Positions 45,518 through 55,866 of a stretch of DNA of 64,000 nt are shown here, piece after piece. The notes beneath the pieces were generated by a model. It saw only the letters and a program-made list of their open reading frames with translations. It had not been told where the DNA came from and made no database searches. Location of the stretch: positions 1-64,000 of the forward strand of contig CAJYLH010000008.1 of assembly GCA_913775525.1 (NCBI GenBank), written 5' to 3'. Origin of the DNA: an uncultured Chryseobacterium sp. (GTDB taxonomy: Bacteria > Bacteroidota > Bacteroidia > Flavobacteriales > Weeksellaceae). The stretch's first letter is position 1, and each line of letters starts with the position of its first letter. The position numbers and the translations under genes were made by a program.

Positions 45518-45574
45518 AGTTTTTCAATATACTCAATACAACTAAAAAATGCTTTTATGAAAGATTTAACTAAA

Positions 45575-45604
45575 AAAATCGCCATCCTTTAAGGAGACGA
45601 TTTT
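45575..45604 (-). terminator. rho-independent terminator of sdhCAB
   Basis: AAAATCG...CGATTTT arms with inner TCCTT/AAGGA pairing, followed on the minus strand by TTTTTTTAG, 24 bp after the sdhB stop. Confidence 0.75.
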
Positions 45605-45627
45605 CTGTTGTATTGAAAAGATTAATA

Positions 45628-46395
45628 CTATCCTTTATCAATGAAGGCAGCCATATACTCCCTGTTCATTCTGGCAATGTTATCCAGGGAAATCCCTTTA
45701 GGACATTCAACCTCACAGGCTCCGGTATTGGAACAGTTCCCGAATCCTTCTTCATCCATCGCTTTCACCATGTTAAGAACCCTTCTCTTGGCTTCTACCC
45801 TACCTTGAGGAAGCAATGCCAGATGGGAAACCTTAGCACCCACGAATAACATTGCAGATCCGTTTTTACAAGACGCCACACAGGCTCCGCATGAAATACA
45901 CGCCGCAGCATCCATTGCTTTATCCGCATCATCTTTCGGCACCGGAATAGCATTCGCATCCAGCGTATTTCCTGAGGTGTTCACAGAAACGAAACCTCCC
46001 GCCGCCATTACGCGGTCAAAAGCGCTCCTGTCCACAATAAGGTCTTTGATTACCGGGAAAGCAGCACTTCTCCATGGCTCAATAACGATGGTTTCACCGT
46101 CTTTGAACATTCTCATGTGAAGCTGGCAGGTAGTAATCCCCGTATCCGGGCCATGCGCTCTACCATTAATGTACAGGGAGCACATTCCGCAGATCCCCTC
46201 ACGGCAGTCGTGGTCAAAAGCTACCGGCTCTTTTCCTTCGTTAATTAAATTTTCGTTCAGGATGTCCAGCATTTCCAGGAAAGAGGAATCTGTGGAAACA
46301 TCCGATATTTTATAGGTCTCAAACTGACCTTTAGATTTATTATTTTTTTGTCTCCAAATTTTCAGCGTAAGATGTAAGCCTTTTTTTGAACTCAT
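45628..46395 (-). CDS. sdhB: succinate dehydrogenase/fumarate reductase iron-sulfur subunit
   Basis: A 255-aa electron-transfer subunit of complex II. The N-terminal ferredoxin domain holds the [2Fe-2S] ligands ([15 protein letters not shown] and a later TTCQ). The C-terminal domain holds [11 protein letters not shown] and [14 protein letters not shown] for the [4Fe-4S] and [3Fe-4S] clusters. Last gene of sdhCAB, 24 bp after sdhA. The B-type complex passes electrons from succinate to menaquinone. Confidence 0.97.
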   Translation of the reverse strand: MSSKKGLHLTLKIWRQKNNKSKGQFETYKISDVSTDSSFLEMLDILNENLINEGKEPVAFDHDCREGICGMCSLYINGRAHGPDTGITTCQLHMRMFKDGETIVIEPWRSAAFPVIKDLIVDRSAFDRVMAAGGFVSVNTSGNTLDANAIPVPKDDADKAMDAAACISCGACVASCKNGSAMLFVGAKVSHLALLPQGRVEAKRRVLNMVKAMDEEGFGNCSNTGACEVECPKGISLDNIARMNREYMAAFIDKG

Positions 46396-46419
46396 AATGA
46401 TATATTTATAGGTTGGAGA

Positions 46420-48432
46420 TTATTTGTAACTTCTTGTTTTAACCTCGATGTTTTCGTAGATCAGCTCCTCTTTGTGCATCACTTCCTGGTTGATGTCTTT
46501 CCCCTGATATTCCCAGGCTGCAACATACTTGTAATTCACATCGTCTCTTTCTGCTTCTCCGTCCGGTGTGGAATGGTCTTCACGGAAGTGACCTCCGCAG
46601 GATTCATTCCTCTTCAGTGCATCGATAGCCATTAACTGGCCCAGCTCCAGGAAGTCGGCTACTCTGAACGCTTTCTCCAGTTCAGTATTCATACCTTCTT
46701 TATCTCCCGTAACTCTTACGTTCTTCCAGAAGTCATTTCTTACTTCTTCTATTTCCCTGATGGCTTCTTCAAGCCCTTCAGGAGTTCTTCCCATTCCTAC
46801 TTTGTTCCACATAATGTGTCCCAGTCTCTTATGGAAATGGTCTACTGAATGGGTTCCTTTATTATCGATAAAGAAATCCACTTTCTCTTTTATTTCTTTT
46901 TCAGCCTGCTCAAAAGGCGCGCTGTTGGTAGGAATAGCTCCTGTTCTGATATCCGCAGACAGATAATCTGCAATAGTATACGGAAGAACGAAGTATCCGT
47001 CTGCCAGACCCTGCATCAATGCAGATGCTCCAAGCCTGTTGGCTCCGTGATCTGAGAAGTTGGCTTCACCGATAACGAAACAGCCCGGAATGGTAGACTG
47101 AAGGTTGTAATCTACCCAAACTCCTCCCATGGTATAGTGAACCGCAGGATAAATCTTCATTGGAGTTTTGTACGGATCATCAGCGGTGATTTTCTCATAC
47201 ATCTGGAACAGGTTACCGTATTTTTCTTCTACCCAGGCCTTTCCAAGATCATAGATCTGCTGTTCGGTAGGGTTATGGATATGTTTTTCAATGACAGCTT
47301 CCTTACCTTTCTTCATGATTTCCGTAGAGAAATCAAGGTATACTCCTTCTTTGGTATCATTGTTTTCAATTCCGAAGCCGGCATCACATCTTTCCTTCGC
47401 TGCTCTTGAAGCTACGTCCCTAGGAACCAGATTACCGAAAGCAGGATATCTTCTTTCCAGATAGTAATCCCTGTCTTCTTCTTTGATATTTTCAGCTCTT
47501 AACTTACCTTCTCTTATGGCAACGGCATCTTCCAGTTTCTTAGGCACCCAGATCCTTCCGGAGTTTCTTAATGACTCAGACATCAGGGTCAGCTTCGACT
47601 GCTGAGTACCGTGTACCGGAATACAGGTAGGGTGAATCTGCACATAACAAGGGTTTGCAAAATAGGCTCCCTTCTTATGGATTTTCCAGGCTGCTGAAAC
47701 GTTGGATCCCATGGCATTCGTAGAAAGGAAATATACGTTACCGTATCCTCCTGAAGCAATCACCACAGCATGGGCAGAATGCCTCTCAAGTTCTCCGGTT
47801 ACCAGGTTTCTTGCAATGATTCCCCTGGCCTTACCGTCTACGATAACCAGCTCCATCATTTCATGACGGTTGTACATTTTAATTCTTCCTTTACCGATCT
47901 GGCGGCTCATGGCAGAATAAGCTCCTAACAAAAGCTGTTGTCCGGTCTGTCCTTTCGCATAGAAGGTTCTTTTTACCTGAACCCCACCGAATGAACGGTT
48001 GTCCAGCTGGCCTCCGTATTCTCTTCCGAAAGGAACACCCTGTGCAACACACTGGTCGATAATATTTGCGGAAACCTCAGCAAGCCTGTAAACATTGGCT
48101 TCCCTGGCCCTATAGTCACCACCTTTGATGGTATCGTAAAATAACCGGTAGGTAGAGTCACCATCGCCCTGATAGTTTTTGGCAGCATTGATACCTCCCT
48201 GAGCAGCAATAGAGTGTGCTCTTCTAGGAGAATCCTGATAGCAGAATGCTTTCACATTATAGCCCTGCTCAGCCAGTGTAGCGGCTGCAGAACCTCCTGC
48301 CAGACCTGTACCCACAACAATAATATCAATCTTATCTCTGTTGTTTGGGGCAACAAGGTTCATATGGTCTTTATGATTTTTCCATTTATCCTTTAAAGGA
48401 CCTGCTGGAATTTTTGAATCTAACTTACTCAT
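46420..48432 (-). CDS. sdhA: succinate dehydrogenase/fumarate reductase flavoprotein subunit
   Basis: A 670-aa catalytic subunit. The FAD-binding [17 protein letters not shown] motif is near residues 41-57. [15 protein letters not shown] contains the flavin-attachment His, PTCIPVHG and the substrate-site [11 protein letters not shown] are present, and [17 protein letters not shown] closes the FAD domain. The long form (~670 aa) is typical of epsilon-/Bacteroidetes-type B complexes. It lies between sdhC (15 bp) and sdhB (24 bp). Confidence 0.97.
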   Translation of the reverse strand: MSKLDSKIPAGPLKDKWKNHKDHMNLVAPNNRDKIDIIVVGTGLAGGSAAATLAEQGYNVKAFCYQDSPRRAHSIAAQGGINAAKNYQGDGDSTYRLFYDTIKGGDYRAREANVYRLAEVSANIIDQCVAQGVPFGREYGGQLDNRSFGGVQVKRTFYAKGQTGQQLLLGAYSAMSRQIGKGRIKMYNRHEMMELVIVDGKARGIIARNLVTGELERHSAHAVVIASGGYGNVYFLSTNAMGSNVSAAWKIHKKGAYFANPCYVQIHPTCIPVHGTQQSKLTLMSESLRNSGRIWVPKKLEDAVAIREGKLRAENIKEEDRDYYLERRYPAFGNLVPRDVASRAAKERCDAGFGIENNDTKEGVYLDFSTEIMKKGKEAVIEKHIHNPTEQQIYDLGKAWVEEKYGNLFQMYEKITADDPYKTPMKIYPAVHYTMGGVWVDYNLQSTIPGCFVIGEANFSDHGANRLGASALMQGLADGYFVLPYTIADYLSADIRTGAIPTNSAPFEQAEKEIKEKVDFFIDNKGTHSVDHFHKRLGHIMWNKVGMGRTPEGLEEAIREIEEVRNDFWKNVRVTGDKEGMNTELEKAFRVADFLELGQLMAIDALKRNESCGGHFREDHSTPDGEAERDDVNYKYVAAWEYQGKDINQEVMHKEELIYENIEVKTRSYK

Positions 48433-48447
48433 ATTAGTATATTGATA

Positions 48448-49110
48448 TTATTGAGTTATAAAATGATAAATTGCGATAAAAATAAATCCTAACGGAATAA
48501 GAATAGAATACCAGATGCTTACTCTTCTCAGCATTGGCATGTACTTCGGATGTCTCGCTCCAAGGGACTGGAAAGAAGACTGGAACCCGTGAGACAAGTG
48601 AAGCCCTAAAAGCACAAATGAAATCACATATAAAACCACTCTCCACACATCCGCAAATTTTGCATGAAGATCTCCCCAGAATCTGGATTCCTCAATCGGA
48701 AGACCATTCACATATTTGTAATTCATTTCGTGAAACCAGAAATCATACATGTGCAGTACCAGGAAGGCAAGGATAACCGCTCCGGAAAGGATCATGTTAC
48801 GTGAAGACCATGATGAATTATCAGATCCCCTGTTCATTGCATAATTAATAGGACGTGCTTTTTTATTTTTGATTTCCAGAACAAACCCCATTACAAAATG
48901 GAAAATCACAGCAAAGATCAGTACCGGCTGCATAATAAACTGGATAAGAGGATTATATCCCATAAACTGCGAAGCATTGTTGTAAGCCGTTTCACCGAAA
49001 ACCGATAAAAGGTTGACTGCAAGGTGCATTACCAAAAAGATCAGCAAAAAAATAGCTGACAATGCCATAGCATACTTTCTACCTATTGTAGAACTCGTTA
49101 AACCTGCCAT
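48448..49110 (-). CDS. sdhC: succinate dehydrogenase cytochrome b subunit
   Basis: A 220-aa di-heme membrane anchor of B-type complex II with five hydrophobic helices (about 13-35, 58-80, 107-128, 156-180, 198-216). Histidines in the helices (MHLAVNL, FHFVMGF, LVLHMYDFWFHE, LLGLHLSHGFQ) are the expected heme ligands. It is the only membrane subunit gene, consistent with the B-type sdhCAB layout. Promoter box at 49134-49141. Confidence 0.95.
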   Translation of the reverse strand: MAGLTSSTIGRKYAMALSAIFLLIFLVMHLAVNLLSVFGETAYNNASQFMGYNPLIQFIMQPVLIFAVIFHFVMGFVLEIKNKKARPINYAMNRGSDNSSWSSRNMILSGAVILAFLVLHMYDFWFHEMNYKYVNGLPIEESRFWGDLHAKFADVWRVVLYVISFVLLGLHLSHGFQSSFQSLGARHPKYMPMLRRVSIWYSILIPLGFIFIAIYHFITQ

Positions 49111-49133
49111 ATAAGTTTAAATTTGAATTTCCA

Positions 49134-49141
49134 CAAAATTA
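49134..49141 (-). promoter_or_regulatory. promoter -7 box of sdhCAB
   Basis: The minus strand reads TAATTTTG, 24 nt upstream of the sdhC start. Confidence 0.5.
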
Positions 49142-49253
49142 AGAAATGTTAATAACATCAAGAAGTGAGAAATCTCACAATTACCCAGTTTGTAATCTTT
49201 CTAAATAAGACCTAAAGTCTTCTGAATAAAGGGAAAACAAAAAATATAAAATC

Positions 49254-51023
49254 CTAATTCAGAGGATAGATTTCACCTTTATAAGCGACCTGATCTGCAT
49301 CGGCAGGAAAAGTTTTCACCACCACTTCATCGAGCCTTCTCGAGGCGGTATAAGGATGGATGATATATCTCATGATGCGTTCCTTATCTGATCCGTCTTG
49401 AATCCAGAAGCAGGCTTTGCTGCCATTCTTAACAGAAAACGCCGTATTCTTATACAATCTGTGGACAAGAACCTCCGCACGCTGGTGCTCTGCGATGTTA
49501 AAAACCGTTCTGATCATTAAAAAAACCATGATTATAGCCATCATTCTGACAGCATTCCTGTAATCAGGTTGAAGTATGGTATGCCTCAACTGATACACTA
49601 TGATGCAAAGAACAAGCATTTCAGTGAGGTTTAGCGGAATGTCCTCTAAGAAAACATCTTCAAAGCCGGCAAACCAGTGAATGGCCCGGAGCAGCCAGCG
49701 GATTACAGTATCATAAATAACATTTAGAAAAGTAAAATCGAAATCCAGTGCGATCATTCCCGTCATGATAAATGAGAAAATAATAATTACCTCTGAAAAC
49801 GGGACGATGACAAAATTAGCAATAATGGAGATGAAAGAAAACTGATGAAAATAATAGAGCACCAGCGGCAGCGTGGCCAGCTGGGCGGCAATGGAAATAG
49901 AAACCGTATTGAATAAAATTTTCTTGATGAAATGATCCTGTTTCGGGAAATACTGCAAAATCGGCCGGTTCAGCCAGAAAATCCCGAGAACCGCAGCAAA
50001 AGTCAGCTGGAAACCTACATCAAAAAGCTGTTGAGTATCTGCAACCAAAATAACAAAAGCAGATAAGGCCAATGAATGCAGAAGATCCGGCTTCCGCTGC
50101 AACAGAACGTATATATAATAGATGCTTAGCATAATGCAGGAGCGTACTACAGAATTTCCGAATCCTATAAAAGCGGCAAATATCCATATGAACACCAAGC
50201 TCAGTATGATGGCGTACTTCCTGAAAGAAGCCGGCACATAACGTGTCAGGACAATGTACACCACACCGAAAATGACGACAATATGCGTCCCAGAGATAGC
50301 AAGAAAATGCATCAGGCCAGACCGGTTAAAATCCTGTGCGGTCACGGCATCCGTTTCCGTACGGTCTGCCAGGATAATCCCTTTTAAAAACTCCCGGGTT
50401 GTTTTCGACAATCCTGCACGGTCGATCTTCTGCAGGACCTCAAGCCTTTTCTGTTGGATGGATTCTGCCAGGGTTAAATCTTTGCGCACGGAAGAGGCTA
50501 TATCATCACGGATATAGCATTGGTAACTCATATTTTTCCGCTTCAGGTAGCGGGCATAATCAAACTGGAAATCTGCTTTTTGCAATTCAGGCCTGCTGAG
50601 GTATCCGATGGCCTGGTAATAGTGGTTAAAGTCCAGCTCTTCATGATTTTTAGGAATATACAGCACCGCATTGAAAACTTCTGCCCCGGATTGCCCCTCA
50701 ATCTCATACTTTTTATTTTTCCCGGTTGAATTAAGCTTTTTTGTAATCCTGAACACTACATTTGAATGAGCATTCAATTGGAAATCATCTTCAGAAAAAG
50801 TATGGATGAAATGGGCCGTGATACCCGCTCCGAAGAATAACACGCCTAAAAGATACGGCCTTGCCTTATACGAGAAATAGGATGTAAGAAAAAGCGCCGA
50901 AAATACAAGAATACATATCCCGGTAATACTATAGACTCCAATGCTTGATAAGGTTAATCTGTCCTGAAACAGGATGCCCAGGATGAAGCAGGTGACGAGA
51001 ATAAGGAATGGTTGCCTGTTCAA
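49254..51023 (-). CDS. ComEC/Rec2 family DNA-uptake channel protein
   Basis: A 589-aa polytopic inner-membrane protein. Hydrophobic helices open the protein, followed by a DUF4131/OB-like domain (about 70-190) and the Competence domain (about 220-480) with LMHFLAISGTHIVVIFGVVY, GFGNSVVRSCIMLSIYYIYV and QLATLPLVLYYFHQFS. The C-terminal metallo-beta-lactamase domain found in many ComEC proteins is absent, as usual in Bacteroidetes. It would carry single-stranded DNA across the inner membrane. No other competence gene is adjacent. Confidence 0.9.
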   Translation of the reverse strand: MNRQPFLILVTCFILGILFQDRLTLSSIGVYSITGICILVFSALFLTSYFSYKARPYLLGVLFFGAGITAHFIHTFSEDDFQLNAHSNVVFRITKKLNSTGKNKKYEIEGQSGAEVFNAVLYIPKNHEELDFNHYYQAIGYLSRPELQKADFQFDYARYLKRKNMSYQCYIRDDIASSVRKDLTLAESIQQKRLEVLQKIDRAGLSKTTREFLKGIILADRTETDAVTAQDFNRSGLMHFLAISGTHIVVIFGVVYIVLTRYVPASFRKYAIILSLVFIWIFAAFIGFGNSVVRSCIMLSIYYIYVLLQRKPDLLHSLALSAFVILVADTQQLFDVGFQLTFAAVLGIFWLNRPILQYFPKQDHFIKKILFNTVSISIAAQLATLPLVLYYFHQFSFISIIANFVIVPFSEVIIIFSFIMTGMIALDFDFTFLNVIYDTVIRWLLRAIHWFAGFEDVFLEDIPLNLTEMLVLCIIVYQLRHTILQPDYRNAVRMMAIIMVFLMIRTVFNIAEHQRAEVLVHRLYKNTAFSVKNGSKACFWIQDGSDKERIMRYIIHPYTASRRLDEVVVKTFPADADQVAYKGEIYPLN

Positions 51024-51169
51024 TCATTATTAATTTACAGGACAAAATATCAAATTTGGTAATTATTTCTGTTTTAAAATTTCAGAATTTTAAAATCTTC
51101 TTTAAATTGATGAAAGAATAGATATTATAGAGAAAAAAATTCTACTTATAGAAATATTGATTTAATAAC

Positions 51170-52273
51170 TTAAACACTCACAATCACTTCCGCCGCTTTC
51201 TCACTTGCCCCTTTTCCACCAAGCTTTTCCCTCAGCAGTTCATAATCCTTCAGAATAACAGACCTTTTTTCTCCGGAAATAATGTGATTCAGTTCATTAA
51301 TAAGATTTGGAGTATTCAGGTCATCCTGAATCAGTTCCTTAACGACTTCCCGGTCCATAATCAGGTTGACCAGGGAAATATATTTGATGTTTTTCACCAG
51401 CCGCCTGGCAATGGCGTAGGAAATTTTGCTTCCGCGGTAGCAGACCACTTCAGGAACATTTAAGAGTGCTGTTTCCAGGGTAGCGGTTCCGGAGGTTACC
51501 AAAGCTGCTTTGGAACACCTCAGCAGGTCATAGGTTTTATTGGAAACAAAATGCACACGATCATCCACGTATTTCTCATAGAATTCTTTAGGCAGACTGG
51601 GTGCACCGGCAATGACAAATTGATAGTCCTTGAAACTCGAACGTACTGAAAGCATCAGCTCCAGCATTTTTTCCACTTCCTGCTTTCTGGAACCCGGAAG
51701 AAGGGCAATAATATCCTGGTCCGTCAGACCATTCTCTTTTTTAAAGGTCTCCGGATCTATATTTTCCAGATTGGAGATCGCATCCAGTAGCGGATGGCCT
51801 ACAAAATGGGATTTAACCGCATGTTTCTTATAAAAATCTTCCTCAAAAGGGAGGATGACCAGCATTTCATCCACATACTTTTTAATGATCTCTACCCTGC
51901 TTTCCTTCCAGGCCCAGAGTTGTGGTGAAATATAGTACACCACTTTAATGCCGAGTCCTTTGGCGAATTTTGCAATCCGAAGGTTGAATCCAGGATAATC
52001 GACCAGGATCAGCACATCAGGTTTATAATTCCGGATGTCCTGTTTGCAGAACCTGATATTATTCAGGATCGTCCTGATATTTTTAGCGACTTCCAGGAAC
52101 CCCATAAAGGCAAGGTCCCGGTAATGTTTCACCGGCGTGCCTCCCGTCAGGCTCATCAGGTCACCGCCCCAAAACCTGAACTCCGCATCCTGGTCCTTTT
52201 TTAGTAAGGCTTTCATGAGATTGCTGCCGTGAAGGTCACCCGAGGCTTCTCCTGCTATGATATAATACTTCAT
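51170..52273 (-). CDS. lpxB: lipid-A-disaccharide synthase
   Basis: A 367-aa family GT19 glycosyltransferase that joins UDP-2,3-diacylglucosamine and lipid X in lipid A synthesis at the inner membrane. The start YYIIAGEASGDLHGSNLM, the middle VYYISPQLWAWKESRV and FVGHPLLD, and LLPGSRKQEVEKMLEL are family signatures. Full length. Stands alone, divergent from the DUF2480 gene. Confidence 0.97.
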   Translation of the reverse strand: MKYYIIAGEASGDLHGSNLMKALLKKDQDAEFRFWGGDLMSLTGGTPVKHYRDLAFMGFLEVAKNIRTILNNIRFCKQDIRNYKPDVLILVDYPGFNLRIAKFAKGLGIKVVYYISPQLWAWKESRVEIIKKYVDEMLVILPFEEDFYKKHAVKSHFVGHPLLDAISNLENIDPETFKKENGLTDQDIIALLPGSRKQEVEKMLELMLSVRSSFKDYQFVIAGAPSLPKEFYEKYVDDRVHFVSNKTYDLLRCSKAALVTSGTATLETALLNVPEVVCYRGSKISYAIARRLVKNIKYISLVNLIMDREVVKELIQDDLNTPNLINELNHIISGEKRSVILKDYELLREKLGGKGASEKAAEVIVSV

Positions 52274-52323
52274 TTCTATGGTAAGGATAGAGACAAATTA
52301 GGATTTCATAAGATCTTAATTTG

Positions 52324-52331
52324 TAAATTTG
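52324..52331 (+). promoter_or_regulatory. promoter -7 box of the DUF2480 gene
   Basis: TAAATTTG (TAnnTTTG) on the plus strand, 20 nt upstream of the ATG at 52351. Confidence 0.55.
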
Positions 52332-52350
52332 TTCAAAGATAATAATAAAA

Positions 52351-52860
52351 ATGGCAGAAGAATTTGAAATCCGGAATAAGGTTGCAGAAAGCGGTCTGAT
52401 GAACTTTGATCTTACCGATCTCGTTCCCAGAGGCCCGCGCAAAGGCATAGACCTTAAAGATTTTCTCTTCATGGAGATGATCCTCAAAGAAAAAGATTTC
52501 CGCGAAAAGGTAGCGGCTTTGGATGCGGAAGAATACCGTGATGCCTATGTGTATATATACAATTCCGCAGATGCCATTGTTCCGCTCTGGGCGTATTTCC
52601 TGATTACGGCAAAACTGTCGCCGGTAACCCGGAAAGTGGTTTTCGGAAACCGTGAAGACCTGGAAGTGATCCTGATGCACAATGCCGTTCAGAACCATGA
52701 TTTCAGTGAAATGAGAGGGAAACGGGTACTGGTTAAAGGCTGTTCAGACAAAGAAATTCCTGAAAATGCGTTTATAGAGCTGGTAGAACAGCTGCAGCCG
52801 ATCGTTAAATCGCTGATGTTCGGGGAGGCATGTTCCAATGTTCCTATCCTTAAGAATTAG
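52351..52860 (+). CDS. DUF2480 family protein
   Basis: A 169-aa cytoplasmic protein of the Bacteroidetes-specific DUF2480 family. The start MAEEFEIRNKVAESGLMNFD, LDLVPRG-type segment (DLTDLVPRGPRKGIDLKDFL) and the end KSLMFGEACSNVPILKN are characteristic. No catalytic motif is evident and function is unknown. Divergent from lpxB. Confidence 0.88.
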   Translation: MAEEFEIRNKVAESGLMNFDLTDLVPRGPRKGIDLKDFLFMEMILKEKDFREKVAALDAEEYRDAYVYIYNSADAIVPLWAYFLITAKLSPVTRKVVFGNREDLEVILMHNAVQNHDFSEMRGKRVLVKGCSDKEIPENAFIELVEQLQPIVKSLMFGEACSNVPILKN

Positions 52861-52949
52861 AGCTGTCCGGAAAAATTTTGCTGCCGGTTAAGATTGAGGA
52901 ATAATTTTTGGTATTGATGATGTACTAACAAATACAAGAAACACAAACT

Positions 52950-53611
52950 ATGGGCTTAATCGATCTACTGACAGGAAATACCGGCACTCAGGTGGCTGAC
53001 CAGGCAGAAAACAAATTCGGGATCAACAGGAATCAGGTGCTTGCATTGCTCGCTGTTGCAGCTCCTCTGATCATTTCATACCTCAGAAAAAAATCCGAGG
53101 ACAATAAAGAAGCAGAAGCACTCAACAATGCTCTTGACAAAGACCATGACGGCAGTATCCTGAATGATCCTTCCCAACTGGAAACACGGCAGGCAGAAGG
53201 CGGTTCTATCCTGAACCATATCTTCGGGAATGATAAGCAGAATGTTGAAAACCAGCTTTCGCAAAATACCGGAATCTCCATTGATAAGATCGGGCCTGTA
53301 CTGGCCATGCTCGCTCCTGTGATTATGGGGTATATCGGAAAGGAAAAACAGCAGAACAATGTAGGATCCGGAGGATTGGGAGACCTTCTGGGCGGCATTT
53401 TGGGCAATGTTCAAACCAGGCTCAGTCTCAGCAATCCAGTCCTTTGAATGATATTCTTGGAAGTGTGCTGGGCGGAGGCAACAATTCCTCTTCGGGTAAT
53501 CCGTTGAACGACATACTGGGGAATATCCTCGGGAATAACGGAGACCAGAAAAAACAGCAGGGCGGAGGCGGACTGGGTGATATCCTGGGAAACTTCTTAG
53601 GCGGAAAATAA
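52950..53611 (+). CDS. DUF937 (YidB-like) protein, reading frame broken near position 53400
   Basis: The frame from 52950 gives 165 aa (VADQAENKFGINRNQVLALL, later MLAPVIMGYIGKEK) and ends at 53447 in out-of-character sequence (VQTRLSLSNPVL). In the -1 frame the Gly/Leu/Asn-rich tail typical of DUF937 proteins continues (SPLNDILGSVLGGGNNSSSG, later GDILGNFLGGK) to TAA at 53609-53611, immediately before a terminator. The switch lies near TTTGGGC at 53399-53405, an X-XXY-YYZ type heptamer in the zero frame. A one-base loss, a sequencing error or -1 frameshifting would all restore a ~220-aa protein. Function unknown. Confidence 0.75.
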
Positions 53612-53630
53612 TTTAATTTTGTTACATAGA

Positions 53631-53663
53631 AAAAGGCCGGAGAATGTATTTCTCCGGCCTTTT
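53631..53663. terminator. bidirectional terminator between DUF937 and THX genes
   Basis: AAAAGGCCGGAGAA / TTCTCCGGCCTTTT 14-bp stem with a short loop and A/T runs on both sides, placed between convergent genes. Confidence 0.92.
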
Positions 53664-53668
53664 TATTC

Positions 53669-53788
53669 TTAGTTTTTCGCTTTTTCTTCTGTTGCGACCA
53701 CTGATTTTGAAGCTTTTCTGGGTCTTCTTTTCCCATAGCTTCCATTGTTGATTTTTCCTCTCTTGGATTTTTTATCTCCTTTTCCCAT
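53669..53788 (-). CDS. 30S ribosomal protein THX
   Basis: A 39-codon gene starting MGKGDKKSKRGKINNGSYGK, then RRPRKASKS, the hallmark of the THX (bTHX) family, and ending with VATEEKAKN. The extreme Lys/Arg content fits a peptide buried in the top of the 30S head. Short length makes it easy to miss. A different overlapping frame on this strand (up to 53796) is not coding. It shares a bidirectional terminator with the DUF937 gene. Confidence 0.88.
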   Translation of the reverse strand: MGKGDKKSKRGKINNGSYGKRRPRKASKSVVATEEKAKN

Positions 53789-54008
53789 AATGGCAAATAT
53801 TTATTTGGTGAAGCACTAAATTAGAAAAAACAGCGCAAAAATAAAAGCCGCGGCTGTTAAAATTTTGGTAAAAATGGTATTGGGCAACCTACTTGGTGAT
53901 GTTAAGGGCATCAATGAATAAATAGCGTCATAGCAAATGAAGCCAATACGATTCGACTTTTAAATCAAATGCAGAAAAAGTTTTTATTTCAAAAACCTTC
54001 AAAAATCC

Positions 54009-54016
54009 TATCTTTG
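54009..54016 (+). promoter_or_regulatory. promoter -7 box of aspS
   Basis: TATCTTTG on the plus strand, 63 nt upstream of the aspS ATG, giving a leader of about 57 nt. Nothing else is recognised in the gap 53789-54078. Confidence 0.6.
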
Positions 54017-54078
54017 CACTCTAAAATCAGCTATAACAATCTGATACCTGACGTTTAATATCTAACATCTAAAAACCA

Positions 54079-55833
54079 ATGTTTCGATCGCACACCAATG
54101 GAGAACTGTCTCTAAAAAATCTTAATGAAACCGTTACACTTTCAGGATGGGTACAGACCATCCGTGATAAAGGATTTATGATTTGGATCGATCTCCGGGA
54201 CCGTTACGGGATTACTCAGCTGGTTTTTGATCAGGAACGCTCTTCAGCGCAGCTGATGGAAGAAGCTAAAAAGCTGGGCCGTGAATTCGTGATCCAGGTG
54301 AAAGGGAAAACCATCGAAAGAGTAAGTAAAAATCCTAATATTCCTACCGGTGAAATTGAAATTTTAGTGGAAGAATTAACCATCCTGAATGAATCCCAGC
54401 TTCCCCCGTTTACCATTGAAGATGAAACGGACGGCGGAGAAGAACTCAGAATGAAATACCGTTACCTCGATATCAGGAGGAACCCGGTAAAGGAAAAGCT
54501 TATTTTCCGTCACAAAATGGCTCAGAAGGTAAGAAATTACCTTTCAGACAATGGCTTCATCGAAGTTGAAACTCCGGTGCTCATCAAATCTACTCCGGAA
54601 GGGGCAAGGGACTTTGTGGTGCCGAGCAGGATGAATCCGGGACAATTTTACGCCCTTCCGCAATCTCCGCAGACCTTCAAGCAATTGCTGATGGTAGGTG
54701 GGATAGATAAATATTTCCAGATTGTAAAATGTTTCCGTGATGAGGATCTCAGAGCCGACAGACAGCCTGAATTTACCCAGATCGACTGTGAGATGGCGTT
54801 CGTGGAACAGGAAGATGTCATGAATGTTTTTGAAGGCATGACGAAAACCCTGCTGAAAGACATTACCGGACAGGAATTCGGGGAGTTCCCGAGAATGACC
54901 TTTGCCGATGCGATGCAGACCTACGGTAACGACAAACCGGACATCCGTTTCGGGATGAAGTTCGTGGAGCTGAATAACCTGGTGAAAGGAAAAGATTTTA
55001 AAATATTTGATGATGCGGAACTGGTAGTCGGGATCAATGTGGAAGGCTGCGCAGACTATACCAGAAAGCAGATCGACGAACTGGTTGACTGGGTAAAACG
55101 CCCGCAGATCGGAGCGTCCGGAATGGTATGGGTAAAATTCCAGAATGACGGAGTGAAGACCTCATCAGTGAATAAATTCTTCAATGAAGAAGATCTAGCG
55201 GCTATCATCGAAAAATTCGGAGCAAAGGAAGGCGATTTGATGCTGATCCTTTCCGGAAACGAAAATAAAGTGAGAACACAGCTTTCTGCCTTAAGGATGG
55301 AACTTGGAAACCGTCTCGGACTGAGAAAAGGGAATGAATTCGCCCCACTTTGGGTCGTAGACTTCCCGTTGCTTGAATTTGATGAGGAGAGCGGACGTTA
55401 CCATGCCATGCACCACCCGTTCACATCTCCAAAACCGGAAGATATTCATTTATTGGAAACAGATCCGGGAAAAGCGAGAGCCAATGCGTATGATATGGTC
55501 CTGAACGGAAACGAAATCGGCGGAGGATCTATCAGGATTTTCGATAAGGATTTACAGTCCAGAATGTTTGATTTGCTAGGCTTTTCCAAAGAAGAAGCGG
55601 AAGCCCAGTTCGGGTTCCTTATGAATGCATTCAAATACGGTGCGCCGCCTCATGGTGGCCTGGCTTTCGGATTTGACCGTCTGGTTGCTATTCTTGACGG
55701 AAATGAAGTGATCAGAGATTATATAGCATTTCCTAAAAATAATTCCGGAAGGGATGTCATGATTGATGCACCGGCATCCATCGCGAATGAGCAGCTGGAT
55801 GAGCTTGAACTGAAACTGGATTTAAAAGCATAA
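54079..55833 (+). CDS. aspS: aspartyl-tRNA synthetase
   Basis: A 584-aa class IIb synthetase of the bacterial type. The N-terminal OB anticodon-binding domain (about 1-105, [20 protein letters not shown]), motif 2 ([20 protein letters not shown]), the GAD insertion domain (about 275-400) and motif 3 ([14 protein letters not shown]) are all present. The flipping loop and the catalytic [11 protein letters not shown] segment are intact. Whether it charges only tRNA-Asp or also tRNA-Asn cannot be read from sequence by eye. Confidence 0.98.
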   Translation: MFRSHTNGELSLKNLNETVTLSGWVQTIRDKGFMIWIDLRDRYGITQLVFDQERSSAQLMEEAKKLGREFVIQVKGKTIERVSKNPNIPTGEIEILVEELTILNESQLPPFTIEDETDGGEELRMKYRYLDIRRNPVKEKLIFRHKMAQKVRNYLSDNGFIEVETPVLIKSTPEGARDFVVPSRMNPGQFYALPQSPQTFKQLLMVGGIDKYFQIVKCFRDEDLRADRQPEFTQIDCEMAFVEQEDVMNVFEGMTKTLLKDITGQEFGEFPRMTFADAMQTYGNDKPDIRFGMKFVELNNLVKGKDFKIFDDAELVVGINVEGCADYTRKQIDELVDWVKRPQIGASGMVWVKFQNDGVKTSSVNKFFNEEDLAAIIEKFGAKEGDLMLILSGNENKVRTQLSALRMELGNRLGLRKGNEFAPLWVVDFPLLEFDEESGRYHAMHHPFTSPKPEDIHLLETDPGKARANAYDMVLNGNEIGGGSIRIFDKDLQSRMFDLLGFSKEEAEAQFGFLMNAFKYGAPPHGGLAFGFDRLVAILDGNEVIRDYIAFPKNNSGRDVMIDAPASIANEQLDELELKLDLKA

Positions 55834-55838
55834 ATTTG

Positions 55839-55866
55839 AGCGGGGATTTTTCTCCGCTTTTTTATT
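55839..55866 (+). terminator. rho-independent terminator of aspS
   Basis: AGCGGGGA / TCTCCGCT stem with TTTT loop and T-run, directly after the aspS stop. It overlaps the 3' end of the convergent ATPase gene. Confidence 0.8.

Noticed and set aside
45491-45536. Upstream Met at 45536 as start of the thioredoxin-fold lipoprotein
   Set aside because: The promoter box at 45510-45517 lies between it and the lipoprotein signal starting at 45491.
53428-53796. 122-codon minus-strand frame
   Set aside because: The THX gene in another frame of the same strand is recognisable by sequence, and the rest of this frame is antisense to the DUF937 tail.
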